Assembly (NCBI RefSeq): GCF_026745355.1
Contig: NC_079209.1
Coordinates: 12,985,886 to 13,049,885 of the forward strand
DNA: 64,000 bases
Direction: 5' to 3'
Source of the DNA: Beta vulgaris subsp. vulgaris
Lineage: Eukaryota > Streptophyta > Magnoliopsida > Caryophyllales > Amaranthaceae
Under the pieces are notes generated by a model. That model was not told the DNA's origin and searched no databases. It was given only the letters and a program-made list of their open reading frames with translations. Made by a program: the position numbers and the translations under genes. Position 1 is the first letter of the stretch. Each line of letters starts with the position of its first letter. Shown in pieces: positions 36,124 to 45,874 of the stretch.

Positions 36124-36225
36124 GTACGTGAAACCACACACAACTAAGTCACTACAAATCTTTCAATTTCTATGAACTTGACCAATCATCAATATTTTTT
36201 TCAAAAACAAAAAAGAAGTGAAGTT

Positions 36226-38340
36226 ATGGAGGTAGGAAGAGTGCAATCTATAGCAAATAAAACAGCATCCAAGGACACCATCCCCTTGGATTTCATATGG
36301 CCGGAGAATGTCCAGCCTGCGATCACAACCGTTCATGGGGCCGACATTGAAATCCCTTTGATCGAGCTCGACGACGACGATGAGGAGAGGTTGATCAAAC
36401 TGATTGCGAAAGCAAGCAGTGAGGTTGGTTTATTCCAAATAGTAAACCATGGAATACCAAGTGACGTTATTGAGAGATTTCAGAAAGTTGGGAAGGAATT
36501 CTTTGAGTTATCACAAGAAGAGAAAGAAAGATATGGTAAGTTTCCTGGGTCAGTAGAAGGATATGGGAGTAGCCTTCAAAAGGAAGATGACGGTAAAAAA
36601 GGGATGAAGAAGGGTTGGGTTGATCATATATTTCATAGGGTTTGGCCTCCATCTGCCATTAACCTCAGATTTTGGCCAACAATTTTGACGTCATATCGGT
36701 AAGCGTGATTTATATTCCAAATTTTGCCTATTAAGTTATTTGAGTAGAGGGGAGCTATTAAGGATCCTGGGTGGCCTAGATCCTACTAAAAATATCAGCT
36801 ATTTTTTATATTTATTAACGTAATAAAGACTACTATTTATAAAAATATATTAAAAGGCGTGCGTAATACATCATGTCAATTAACAACAGTAAAATTAGTT
36901 TGCAACACGATTTGAACCCATGGCCTCTTCCTATTATACATGATATAATTACCATCTCAACCAACTTTTAATCATGCTTAAAGTGTCCACATTATTACAT
37001 TTGTACATTTTAAAGGTTAAGTTTTCCTTAATATATTTTAATGGAAATGGGAAAAATACATATCAAGTTCGGAAAACAATGCCAACCCGGTGCAACACCC
37101 GGGCCAAAATACTAGTTTAAATTTAGTATCTACACTTTTATACGACAATATGCGAGTTGCTCTAGTGGTCAACTATCTACCAACCTCTTGCATGAGGTGA
37201 ATTTTTGGGAGGGTTCGATCCCCTAAAAACCATTTTTAGCTTTTTTTTTTATTTAGTTTCTTCTATACTTGATGACCTTTGTTTTTCTATATTACTTTAT
37301 ACTTCTTGTTCTTTTCTTTTACTATTTTAACATTTTTTCTTTTCTATTTGAAATCTTCATTCTATTATTTTTGAAGATTATAACTCTAATTTTAACCTTC
37401 TTTTTGTTTATATAACAATTAATTCTCCCTTTTTTTTTTATTAGTTTGTGCACTTTTTTTTTTTTAAGAATCGTCCTACCAATTGTTTACTAATTATATT
37501 TACCTTATCATAATATTTTCTTTGGCCCACAACATTAACTTCAATACAATAAATTGAAAATAGTATGAAAATACTCATATGATGAAGGTATCTCTAATAA
37601 AGGACTTAAATAATATAAAATTTTGTTTTGTTATGGTCAAAAGTCAACTTATCCTCTGTGTATTATGATCATTGTATATGTGCTTGAATTAGTTAGGACC
37701 TCCCAATTTCGAAATCCTAGATCCGTCCCTACATTTGAGTATATCTAAATTTTGCAGGGATCCAGTATTTGGTCATACTTTTACATCTATACTAATATAT
37801 TAAAAGGCGTTCCTAAACGTGAAACGGTGCCACGTGGCGCTCTCCCTAAAGCATTTTACTCCACGTAATCCGCATACGCGCTCTCCCTAAAGCATTTTAC
37901 TCCACGTAATCCGCATACAATAAAAAAAACTAGAAATTGCATAGCACAAGGTTTGATCCCATGACCTCAAGGTTATATATCAAAGTCTTAACCACTAGAC
38001 CAAGTGATATTTAGTGTTATTATTTTAAAGTACAATATTAATAAATGAAAATTTTCCTTATCCGGGGCATAGCCCAGGCCTAATAACTAGTTTAATTTAC
38101 TAATTGTAGAAATATGGATCTATTAGTTGTACACGTTAACACCTTGTTGCATCAATTTATGGCATACCAATTAATTCAATAAACCTAACTCTTGTGAAGC
38201 ATTTAGTAGTCTTGCTAGCTGTTAGGGTTTTTACAAACTAGTGGTTGGATAGATATTGGATTAATGATCAATCAACATCAGCTGTTAGTTTAGGACATCT
38301 CTTTGAAAGAAGAGTCTTTTAAACTCTTCCCTGTATCCAT

Positions 38341-38383
<43 letters not shown>

Positions 38384-41300
38384 GAAATCAGTTTTTATGG
38401 ATGATGATTAATATTAATCATCATCCATAAAAACTGATTTTCATTTTTTTTTCTTTTTTTTTTTTATGTTTTATGTAATATTTTCATAAATATAGGATAT
38501 TTCCTCCGTCTCATTTTATATCTCTATTATATAAGGAAAGGGGGGAGCAATGGTGTCCTCTTTTGAAACGCCTATTTTGCCCCCCTTCTCTTTCTAAATT
38601 ACAAAAGAAATGTCAAAATAAAAATACCGAAAATAAATTTACATCACTTACTCAAAAATCACTTAAAAGAAGAAACTTTACAAATCACCCATACAATTGA
38701 GAAAATCACGTTATAAAAATCACGCAAATCACTCAAATAATCAGGAAACTTTATTAAAACTTAAAATTAATATACAAACTAAAGCTAATAACCTAGAATG
38801 TCAATACATACAAAAACATTTACAAAAATTTACTTACAAATCACTATTCTGAAGAACCATTCATAATTATGGTGGGTCATGATTAAATATAGAGGTGTAT
38901 TTGTAGTGAAATTAGAATTTAGAAATTAGACAAGGAAAAAAATTATTTACTTTTTAATAGTGTTTCCTATATATAATGAAACTTTTACATATATTTGGAC
39001 ATATTTTTTTCTATTATATAATAGTGATAAATTATCAAGGTAAAAAGGTTTATATAATATCATTCAAGAATTAAAGTACAACATATCTCTATTATATAAG
39101 GGAAGGGAGGAACTATGGTGTCCCCGAATGAAGAGACTATCTTACTCCCTTCCCATTCTAAATTACAAATTCACTTACAAATCAAATGGGGCTTCAAATA
39201 AAAAAAAACAAAAATATAATTATAATAATCACTCACAAGTCAACTCAAATCATAAAATTGCATAATTTACGTTATGCAAATCACTAAAATGAGGAAACTT
39301 TACAAAAACTTAAAAATTCACTTACAAATTACAACCTATGAAAAAATTGACTTGAAATCAAAGTGTCTACTTTCTTTACAATTTACGAAGTACTGTACTC
39401 AATTCAAAAATCAACTAAAAATTATAATATTAGAAATCATAAATAAATTCAAAAAAATTCTATTTTATTCATAGAATTTAACTTTGAAAAGTAAAAAAAA
39501 AAACAAAAAGAATGGTGAGAGACTTAAGTGACAGAAACTAAACCAATCAAATTTTGCAACTAAAAACAATTATACTTCGTATGTCTAATGTTCAAATTTT
39601 GACTCTTATGCCGAAGAAAATTGAGTTTCTGTTCGAAAAAAAAATTCAAGCACGCATCGCGTGCGAAAAATTCTAGTTTCCCATATTTCATTTTGGGTGT
39701 CTGAAAATGTTGTTCCCATTTCTCTTATTTTTATTTCTGAACATCAAATTTTTACCCTCTCTCTCCACCTTTTCTCATGGTTTTTGACACCCTCATTTAA
39801 TGTTCCTTAACTCTCATTGGTTGAGTATAAAAAAAATTATTTTTCATATGTCCGCCCATTTAATGTTATCATTATTTTCATTTTTTATGATAATAATTCC
39901 AAAAATAATAACAACTCCTCATGCAATTACATAATGATCATTGTTTTCTTCTTCCGTGTAGAACATGAAAGGAAAACTATAAAATGGGACGGAGAGAGTA
40001 TTTTGGAATATAGAATGAGTCGAAACGCTACTTCTAATGTTCTATCCACCACAACTACTCCCTATGTTTCCTAAAGATCTTCCTTGTTACTGTTCCTATA
40101 GATACCAAGGAGGATCCATTTATGTGCGGCGTGGGGTGGGTAAAGTAGGAGAGAGAAAGGGGTTAAGATAATAAAAATATAAAAAGGGGTTAAAGTAGGA
40201 GAGAGAAAATGAGTAAATTAAAATTGAATTAATAATGTAATGATGGACCATATGATAGGGACATGAGAGGGTAAATAGGGGAAAAAATTCCAAATAAGGA
40301 ATAAAGTAAAAGAGAGAATATTTTTTGGAAACGCACTTAAACGGAAAGAGGGAAGGTCTTTAGGAAACGGAGGGAGTATACCTCAAATCATTGTTCATTG
40401 CGCAAAATTATGACTTTATTGTATTTTATCCTTCTCACTTCTTCTGTGTACGTCTTCCAATGCTCGTATTTAAACTTAAATATCTTTACTTAAAACTTAT
40501 GTGGACTTGGTCTATAATAAATTAATGTGGATTTAATGCTCATGTTTTTTATGAAAAAGGTATCACTATATAAAAAATATAGATACAAAAAATAAGTAGA
40601 TATAGGTTCTAAAAAATTTGACTATGTGAAAAAAAGGTTATCATGTCATAGTATGAAATTAGGTTATTATGTCATAGTATGAAAATTTCATCATGATAAA
40701 CTAATGTAAGAAAGAGTGACTATATTAAAGAAAAATGTCACTATAGTAGATAGTAACTATATAGTGTAACTTAAAATTCTAAAAGGTTACTATATGAAAA
40801 AAAGGTCACTATGTTCCGTAAGTGGCTTTGGTCGATAATAATATTAGTGTGGGCCAGGTTCACGGAATACCAACTCAATATCTTTTATTATATAAAAATT
40901 ATAACGATTGAAAATTAATAAAGTAGAAATTGAGACGAATCAAACAACTCCATATGACTATATTTTTTCTTATTACTTGAAAAACATTGAGAAAATTCTC
41001 TCTAACTATAAGTAATTTCAAAATATAAAGTGAGAAAGATGACCAAAAGCATACCTACCAATAGAATATATTAATTGTAATGGGTCATTTGGTAAACAGT
41101 AATGGATTGGTGTATGGCCAGGGCCGTGGCAACGATTTTCGGGGCACTGTGCAATTTTTTAAAATAGGGCCCTTTCTTTTGACTCTATTTATATATACGG
41201 TGTACATACAATTCTCAGTATAGATGATGGCTAAAATTAATTTTTCTCCTAGTATATTTTTTTTGAAGGAACAAAATAATCTAGATTATAAGAAAGAAGA

Positions 41301-44004
41301 AACAATATAATTAATTAATATTAAAAAAAAAAGTGGAAAAAAAAGAAATAAGAATAGAAATATGCGTTAAGAGAGAAAGAATGTGAAAAGGCCAAAAAAG
41401 GGGAAAGGAAAGGATTATTAGTATTGTCGTACAGTAGTAATTATTATGGGAAACATTAGTAATTATTATGATGGGGAAACATAATAATTATTGTGGGAAG
41501 TTGTGTCTCTATGTCTAGTGTGTGCTTTTTCAAAAAAAAAAAAACTGTCAATGTAAAGAATAGAACCCCTGACTCGAGGGTTTTATTTACAAAGCACTCA
41601 CCACTAAATCAAAGCAATTTTGCTTGTCATTGTTTGATGAGTCGTCATAATATACCATACCAGATTTTGGGACCCCTAATTGACGGAGGCCCTGCGCGGT
41701 CGCGCCGCCCCTCCGTCGGCCCTGTGTATGGCTATGGAAGTTACATAAAATTGTAACGTAAGTCTCATGCCTAGGAGTGCTAATGTAGAATTTTTTTGCT
41801 AAACTCGACCCATTAGATACTCCAATCGATTTAGAGCTTAAGTAAAGACAACTTGAGAGTCATGTGTTAACTGGGTTAAACATGAGTTGCTTACGAGCCG
41901 ATTCACTTTAAAAATTTGTCTGTAAAGTTTTTTGGAAAAATTTTAAGTGACCAACTAGCCTATATCCTTAATTTTTATTTTATTTAGAAACAATTTAAAC
42001 GCATGGTTTTATTTATCAAGTTCTTCAAGATTTTGGGTCCAGTTGGATCGGAGTTTCTCATCTCAATTCGATAAGGAGTCTAACTGACTTTGAGTCAATT
42101 TTTTTTGAAGGAGAATTTGAATCGAGTTAAATCAACCTAAACTTTCATGCATAGAATTAAGTCAATTTAAATTTTAATCGAGCTAGTTTGAGTACCTCGC
42201 AAGCAACCGCACTCTTTCTTAGCATCCCGACTCATGCTATTGGTCACCATAATGCAATTCATCTTAAAAAAAAAATCTTCACAAAAATTATCTATTATGA
42301 TCACCCAATATCTCTCTAAATAAGTAATCAATGTAAATCAACTTTAACAGTAAAACAGCTAACAAGTATTGCAAGAGCATTAACCTAAAACTTCCCTTGA
42401 TATTTTCTTTTATATACTACTAATAAGTAATAATTAATACGATTTCCTTACCGTTATTTTTATACCTATAACAAACGTCTATTCTAAAAGTAGGCATTGT
42501 ACGAGAAATTTATCAATATACAAATATAAAAAAAAAGAAAATGATGGATTCCAAGTCAATATTAGAATGCTCTAACTCGTATATAACATTGAAATGGACA
42601 TGTAAACTAGTCTTCTTAGATAGACCATTAAGGGACTCTATTAGGCTATTCGCCCATTCCCATTTACTTTTGCTCTTCAGAATTCTAGAAATCTTTGACC
42701 AAAAAAGTGACCAGGTAGTGATTATTAATAATTAATTATATTGGTCAACGAAGTGAAATGTCTACAGAAGATTGCTTTTTCGGTCTTTGGCTTGACCAAG
42801 AACCTCCCACATAATCGTCGATTACGATACTTAGGGGTGTTTGGAGGAGAGAGTTTTTGAGAGAGTTTAGAGTTTGACCAGTAAAAATTCTAATTTGGGT
42901 GTTTGGTGAGAGAAAGGATTAAAGATAGTTTTGTATCAAAAACTCTGATCAAAACTCTCTTTTGGAAAAGGTGGGTAGAGGAGCTTTTTCATGAGAGTTT
43001 TGGGGAGAGAAAAAACAAATGACTATTTTGTCTATATAATTAAAACTAAAATTTGTTTTTTTTTAAAAACATATGTCAATAAATGTCATTTTACATGCTC
43101 TAAAAAGTACAAAACTCTAGACAATCAGCTAAGTGTTACCAAACACTTATACACAATAATCATTTATATAAATCAGCAGTCAAATCCTCTAAACAAAAAA
43201 TTAATCATCTAACCACAAACTCTAGACTCTAACCTCTAAACTCTAATCACCAAACATGGCCTAAGAATTAATAAAAATATTTAGAGAATTGAAAGAATTA
43301 CCTCATTTTACAGGGAGGTAAATGAAGAGTATGCCAAATATTTGAGAAGAGTAGGAGACAAGCTCTTCACATATCTCTCACTAGGCCTAGGACTTGAAGG
43401 GCATGAGCTAAAGGAAGGTGCAGGAGGTGATGATATAGAGTACTTGTTGAAGATCAATTACTATCCACCCTGTCCCCGCCCTGACTTAGCCCTCGGCGTC
43501 CCGGCTCACTCCGACATGAGCGCCATTACGTTGCTGGTACCCAATGACGTACCAGGCCTTCAAATTTGCAAAGATGATCGTTGGTATAACGTCAATTATG
43601 TTCCTAACGCTATAGTTATCCACATTGGTGACCAAATTGAGGTTAGTACTCAATTTCTTGTAAATATTACATTGGATGAAATTTTCACCCTGAATTACTT
43701 AATGATTTGTAGTGTCTTTATAATGATTTTATGCTAAAAAGAAGGGAAAAAGAGGTGTTACATGACATATTTTGGTTGGCAGATCATGAGCAATGGAAAA
43801 TACAAGGCAGTGATGCACAGAACAACTGTGAGCAAGGACAAAACAAGATTTTCTTGGCCAGTATTCTTGGAGCCGCCTTTGGAGCAAATTGTTGGGCCGA
43901 TTTCTAAGCTCATCAATAAAGAAAATCCGGCCCGATTTACGAGTCAGAAGTATCGTGATTATAGCTCTTACAAGTATAATAAGATTTCCCAGCAAAAAAT
44001 TTAA
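36226..44004 (+). CDS. Flavonol-synthase-like 2-oxoglutarate/Fe(II)-dependent dioxygenase, three exons
   Basis: Cytosolic enzyme expected to desaturate dihydroflavonols to flavonols using 2-oxoglutarate, Fe(II) and O2. Exons inferred from GT/AG sites: 36226-36698, 43314-43641, 43783-44004; the frame is continuous, 340 aa, the usual FLS length. The N-terminal DIOX_N domain has FQIVNHGIP. The Fe ligands are His223, Asp225 (HSDMS) and His279; the 2-oxoglutarate pair is Arg289 and Ser291 (RFS). Residues typical of FLS substrate contacts are present: DHIFH, Lys204, and FLEPP. An in-frame ATG at 36172 would add 18 residues, but 36226 has better context and matches the family start (MEV.RVQ). Intron 1 is 6.6 kb and full of transposons; intron 2 is 141 bp. 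AATAAA at 44127. Closely related F3H or other DOXC enzymes are the alternative; the substrate is inferred from homology. Confidence 0.9.
36827..37115 (+). mobile_element. Short Helitron-like element H1 in the FLS intron
   Basis: It shares the left-end pattern AATATATTAAAAGGCGT with H2 and ends CTAG before T (37112-37115). Just upstream is a hairpin CCCGG/CCGGG (37087-37104). Read in reverse it carries tRNA-like boxes: GTTGAGATGGTAA and GGGTTCAAATC. The exact left end is uncertain. Confidence 0.6.
37146..37225 (+). repeat. tRNA-derived SINE-like sequence in the FLS intron
   Basis: An A-box-like GTTGCTCTAGTGGTCAAC and a B-box GGTTCGATCCC lie ~50 nt apart, as in plant tRNA-related SINEs, followed by a T-rich tract. 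It does not fold as a full tRNA gene and no target duplication was found. Confidence 0.45.
37786..38090 (+). mobile_element. Short Helitron-like element H2 in the FLS intron
   Basis: It starts TCTATACTAATATATTAAAA after an A and ends CTAG before a T, with a GGGC/GCCC hairpin (CCGGGGCATAGCCCAGG) shortly before the end: the Helitron pattern of insertion between A and T with no duplication. It holds a tandem pair of CGCTCTCCCTAAAGCATTTT units and, on the reverse strand, tRNA-like boxes (TCTAGTGGTTAAG, GGGATCAAACC). H3 (44453-44716) is the same family. 305 bp, non-coding. Confidence 0.75.
38343..38460. repeat. Poly(A)-flanked ~28-bp-arm palindrome
   Basis: A run of about 38 A leads into AAATCAGTTTTTATGGATGA..., an arm of ~28 bp that is repeated exactly inverted about the centre at 38412/38413, with one indel beyond, and then a T-rich run. 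The whole can fold into one long hairpin. It looks like a head-to-head duplication of a poly(A)-tailed end. Confidence 0.85.
38499..40000. mobile_element. Stowaway-like MITE split by a Helitron insertion
   Basis: The left end CCTCCGTCTCATTTTATA (about 38502-38520) and the right end, inverted ACTCTCTCCGTCCCATTTTA (about 39979-40000), are a matching MITE end pair separated by the Helitron 38521-39676. Removing the Helitron joins TTATA to TTTCCCATATTTC, giving a MITE of about 345 bp. Boundaries are approximate. Confidence 0.55.
38521..39676 (+). mobile_element. Helitron-type insertion with canonical 3' hairpin and duplicated 5' end
   Basis: The 3' end is textbook: perfect 6-bp hairpin GCACGC/GCGTGC (39650-39664), 8 nt, then CTAG (39673-39676) before T. 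A 5' end TCTCTATTATATAAGG preceded by A occurs twice, at 38521 and at 39086, so either a 591-bp Helitron (39086-39676) lies beside or inside an older one, or the element gained a second 5' end. The segments after the two ends are related (GGTGTCC, AAATTACAAA, TCACTTACAAATCA). Non-coding. Confidence 0.75.
40058..40376. mobile_element. Stowaway-type MITE in the FLS intron
   Basis: The ends CTCCCTATGTTTCCTAAAGA and inverted CTCCCTCCGTTTCCTAAAGA, flanked by TA (40056-40057, 40377-40378), match the 35160-35477 copy in reverse orientation. 319 bp, non-coding. Confidence 0.85.
40379..41110. other. Intron sequence, low complexity
   Basis: AT-rich intron DNA with short repeats of GGTTATTATGTCATAGTATGA around 40640-40690. 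Nothing else was recognised. Confidence 0.5.
41119..41724. mobile_element. Non-autonomous hAT element with perfect 8-bp target duplication
   Basis: The termini are CAGGGCCG on both sides in inverted orientation (CAGGGCCGTGGC left, CGTCGGCCCTG right), typical of hAT. The identical octamer TGTATGGC flanks it at 41111-41118 and 41725-41732. At 41555-41610 the reverse strand carries tRNA-like boxes (TTAGTGGTGAG, GGGGTTCTATTC), suggesting a SINE inside. 606 bp, no transposase. Confidence 0.85.
41733..42829. other. Intron sequence without recognised feature
   Basis: AT-rich intron DNA; the small frame at 42541-42735 is unsupported. Confidence 0.5.
42830..43265. mobile_element. MITE at the end of FLS intron 1
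   Basis: The left CTTAGGGGTGTTTGG and inverted right CTTAGGCCATGTTTGG form terminal inverted repeats, and both ends carry short ACTCTCT/CTCTAAAC-type subterminal repeats. 436 bp, ending only 48 nt before exon 2. The TTA next to the left end suggests a Tourist/PIF type, but the right side gives TAA, so the superfamily is open. Confidence 0.65.
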
Positions 44005-44126
44005 GTTATGTAGCTATGCAACTTAATCTTTGTATCTTTGTTAAAGTTTTATATTGTACTCTTACTCTTTTAGAAAGAGTGTTTACTTTCTCGTTAAAAA
44101 TACAAGAACAAGTGTTATTTTTTTCC

Positions 44127-44132
44127 AATAAA
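44127..44132 (+). terminator. Likely poly(A) signal of the FLS-like gene
   Basis: AATAAA about 125 nt after the stop codon at 44002-44004, within a T-rich region. Position and motif only. Confidence 0.45.
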
Positions 44133-44452
44133 ACAAGAATAAGTGTTACTTCAGAATAACGGTTTCCTAATAGTTTGTAGAATATTATTAATTCTGTTTG
44201 AAAATATATGCTACACTACATGTGTAGACTCGCTGATGTGTCCCACTACACCAAACAAAAAGAACAAGACGACCCACTCTATATTCAATTATATCAAACG
44301 AAGGGTTTATGTTATTTTGTTGTTCTTTCATATCCAAAAACTAATAAATTAATTCCAAACTAGTTTATTTTCAAGGATCAATCATAAAAGGGTGTAAATT
44401 ATTTTGTTGTTTTTTCACACCTGCAATGGCTTTTCATCTTTCAAATCTTGAA

Positions 44453-44716
44453 CGAGTTGTTAGGCGCACTATGCTTCGTATAAGGAAAATTTTCATATAT
44501 CAATATTATACTTTAAACTGATAACACTTAGTATCATTTGGTCTAGTGGTGAATACTTCAATATATAAATTTGAAGTCACGGGATCAAACACAATATTAT
44601 GCCATTGCTAATTTTTTTTTATTGTACGTAGATTATATGGAGTAAAATGCTCTTCAGGAGAGCGTCACGTGGCACCGTTTTTTGTCTAGAAATGCCTGTA
44701 AATATATTAGTATAGA
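44453..44716 (-). mobile_element. Short Helitron-like element H3 downstream of the FLS gene
   Basis: Read on the minus strand it begins TCTATACTAATATATTTACA after an A and follows H2 throughout (including GGTGCCACGTG and the TGGTCTAGTGG-side tRNA-like boxes in antisense). Its 3' end has decayed: CTCG in place of CTAG at 44453-44456. The third copy of the family within 8 kb. Confidence 0.65.
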
Positions 44717-44860
44717 TGATATGGTATTGATCAACTTTGAACAGTAGGATCATGATAGCTCCAATATGGGTAAGTCAGCGGCGTAGGAAAACCTTCTTTC
44801 ATTTCAACCTAACAAACAACAAGATGTAAGGCAAGAAGTAAAATAACGAAAATAAAAATG

Positions 44861-45743
44861 TTACAAGCGACACTTACCACAATGTAATGCTCCATGCTGT
44901 AGAAATCCTAATATGATGACTTGATCATGTGTATGTTTCCCCTCACGTGCATTTATATTCAAAAAAGTAATTCGTTGATCCAAACACCAACAAGCAACCA
45001 CCACATTATATCTAGTGGCAATTATCGAACACGTGTCAATTAATGTCATCCAATAATCTCTATTAGCGATTACGACATAGTATTGAATGGAGATCAATGT
45101 ATCTCCAACATTATCTTGACTCCTAAAACATCATTGTAGAGGTCAATCCTAGTCTCAATCTCCATAGCTAACTCTTGTTTAATACTTGGCCATCGTTCCT
45201 CATCCTCATAAATCATCAAGAAACAGATCTATAACCATAGTTACCATCAACTCCAAAATTGGGTATGCTACTAATAAAAGTCCCTATGTATGAGGGGAGC
45301 TTATCAACAAATGGAAAAGTATTGGGAGGAACTTCGTGCGCAGTATATGTGGGTCTCAACAAAGAACGTTCAAGCCCACATCCACGAGCTCTAACAGATG
45401 CATATGTAATAGACCATCAACCACGTCTAGTCTTAGTATGTTTGTTATGTGTACTCCCAATCATGTAGTGTGTTTTCGGAGAACAACCTCGAGGTTGGGA
45501 AGTAGTGTGTGATTCATTCAATCTTGTAAATCTAGGGCGAACCACTCTAATCGAGTCGGTATTATTTTTTTTATTATGTTATGGTTGATATAGAATATCC
45601 TTGAAGTACAAGTGTAGTTCCTTATCGCGATATATATCATTCCAGATTTGAGAATGAGATTCTTCACCAGACTTGTTCTAAGTGTAGCAGTTTTAACTTT
45701 AACAATCCTCCAATATGGGTGGATTCTGTAAGTTCAATGCTGT
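44861..45743 (-). pseudogene. OTU-like 3' part of a FAR1/MULE-type gene, catalytic Cys lost
   Basis: The C-terminal half of a transposase-derived protein, separated from its 5' half (56475-57640) by the chromovirus insertion. In the minus-strand reading at about 45290-45160, PSYIGTFISSIPNFGVDGNY is followed by GYRSVS and, in a shifted frame, ERWPSVKQELAMEIE. This is the OTU cysteine-protease signature, but the nucleophile position (DGN-C in active OTUs) is Tyr here. The later segment NRDYWMTLIDTCSIIATRYNVV (44861-45097; quoted here as NRDYWMTL and ATRYNVV) matches the conserved distal part of the same domain. Multiple stops and frameshifts are present. OTU domains fused to MULE-type proteins are known in plants. 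Confidence 0.65.
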
Positions 45744-45748
45744 ATTTC

Positions 45749-45836
45749 TGTAATACTCCGTATTTTTGGAGTTATTTCTTTATAAATAAGAAAATATAGA
45801 GCATAGAATCGAAAATTATTTTAGTATTATTTATAA

Positions 45837-45874
<38 letters not shown>

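Noticed and set aside
36172..36225. Upstream in-frame ATG of the FLS-like gene as the start codon
   Set aside because: Its context is weak, the 18 extra residues are unlike the family N-terminus, and the ATG at 36226 has G at -3 and +4 and matches the usual start.
37146..37225. Functional tRNA gene
   Set aside because: A and B boxes are present but no cloverleaf, anticodon stem or 3' acceptor pairing can be formed; treated as a SINE-like remnant.
42830..43265. Assignment of the MITE to PIF/Tourist by a TTA target duplication
   Set aside because: The left flank gives TTA but the right gives TAA, so the required identical direct repeat is not shown.
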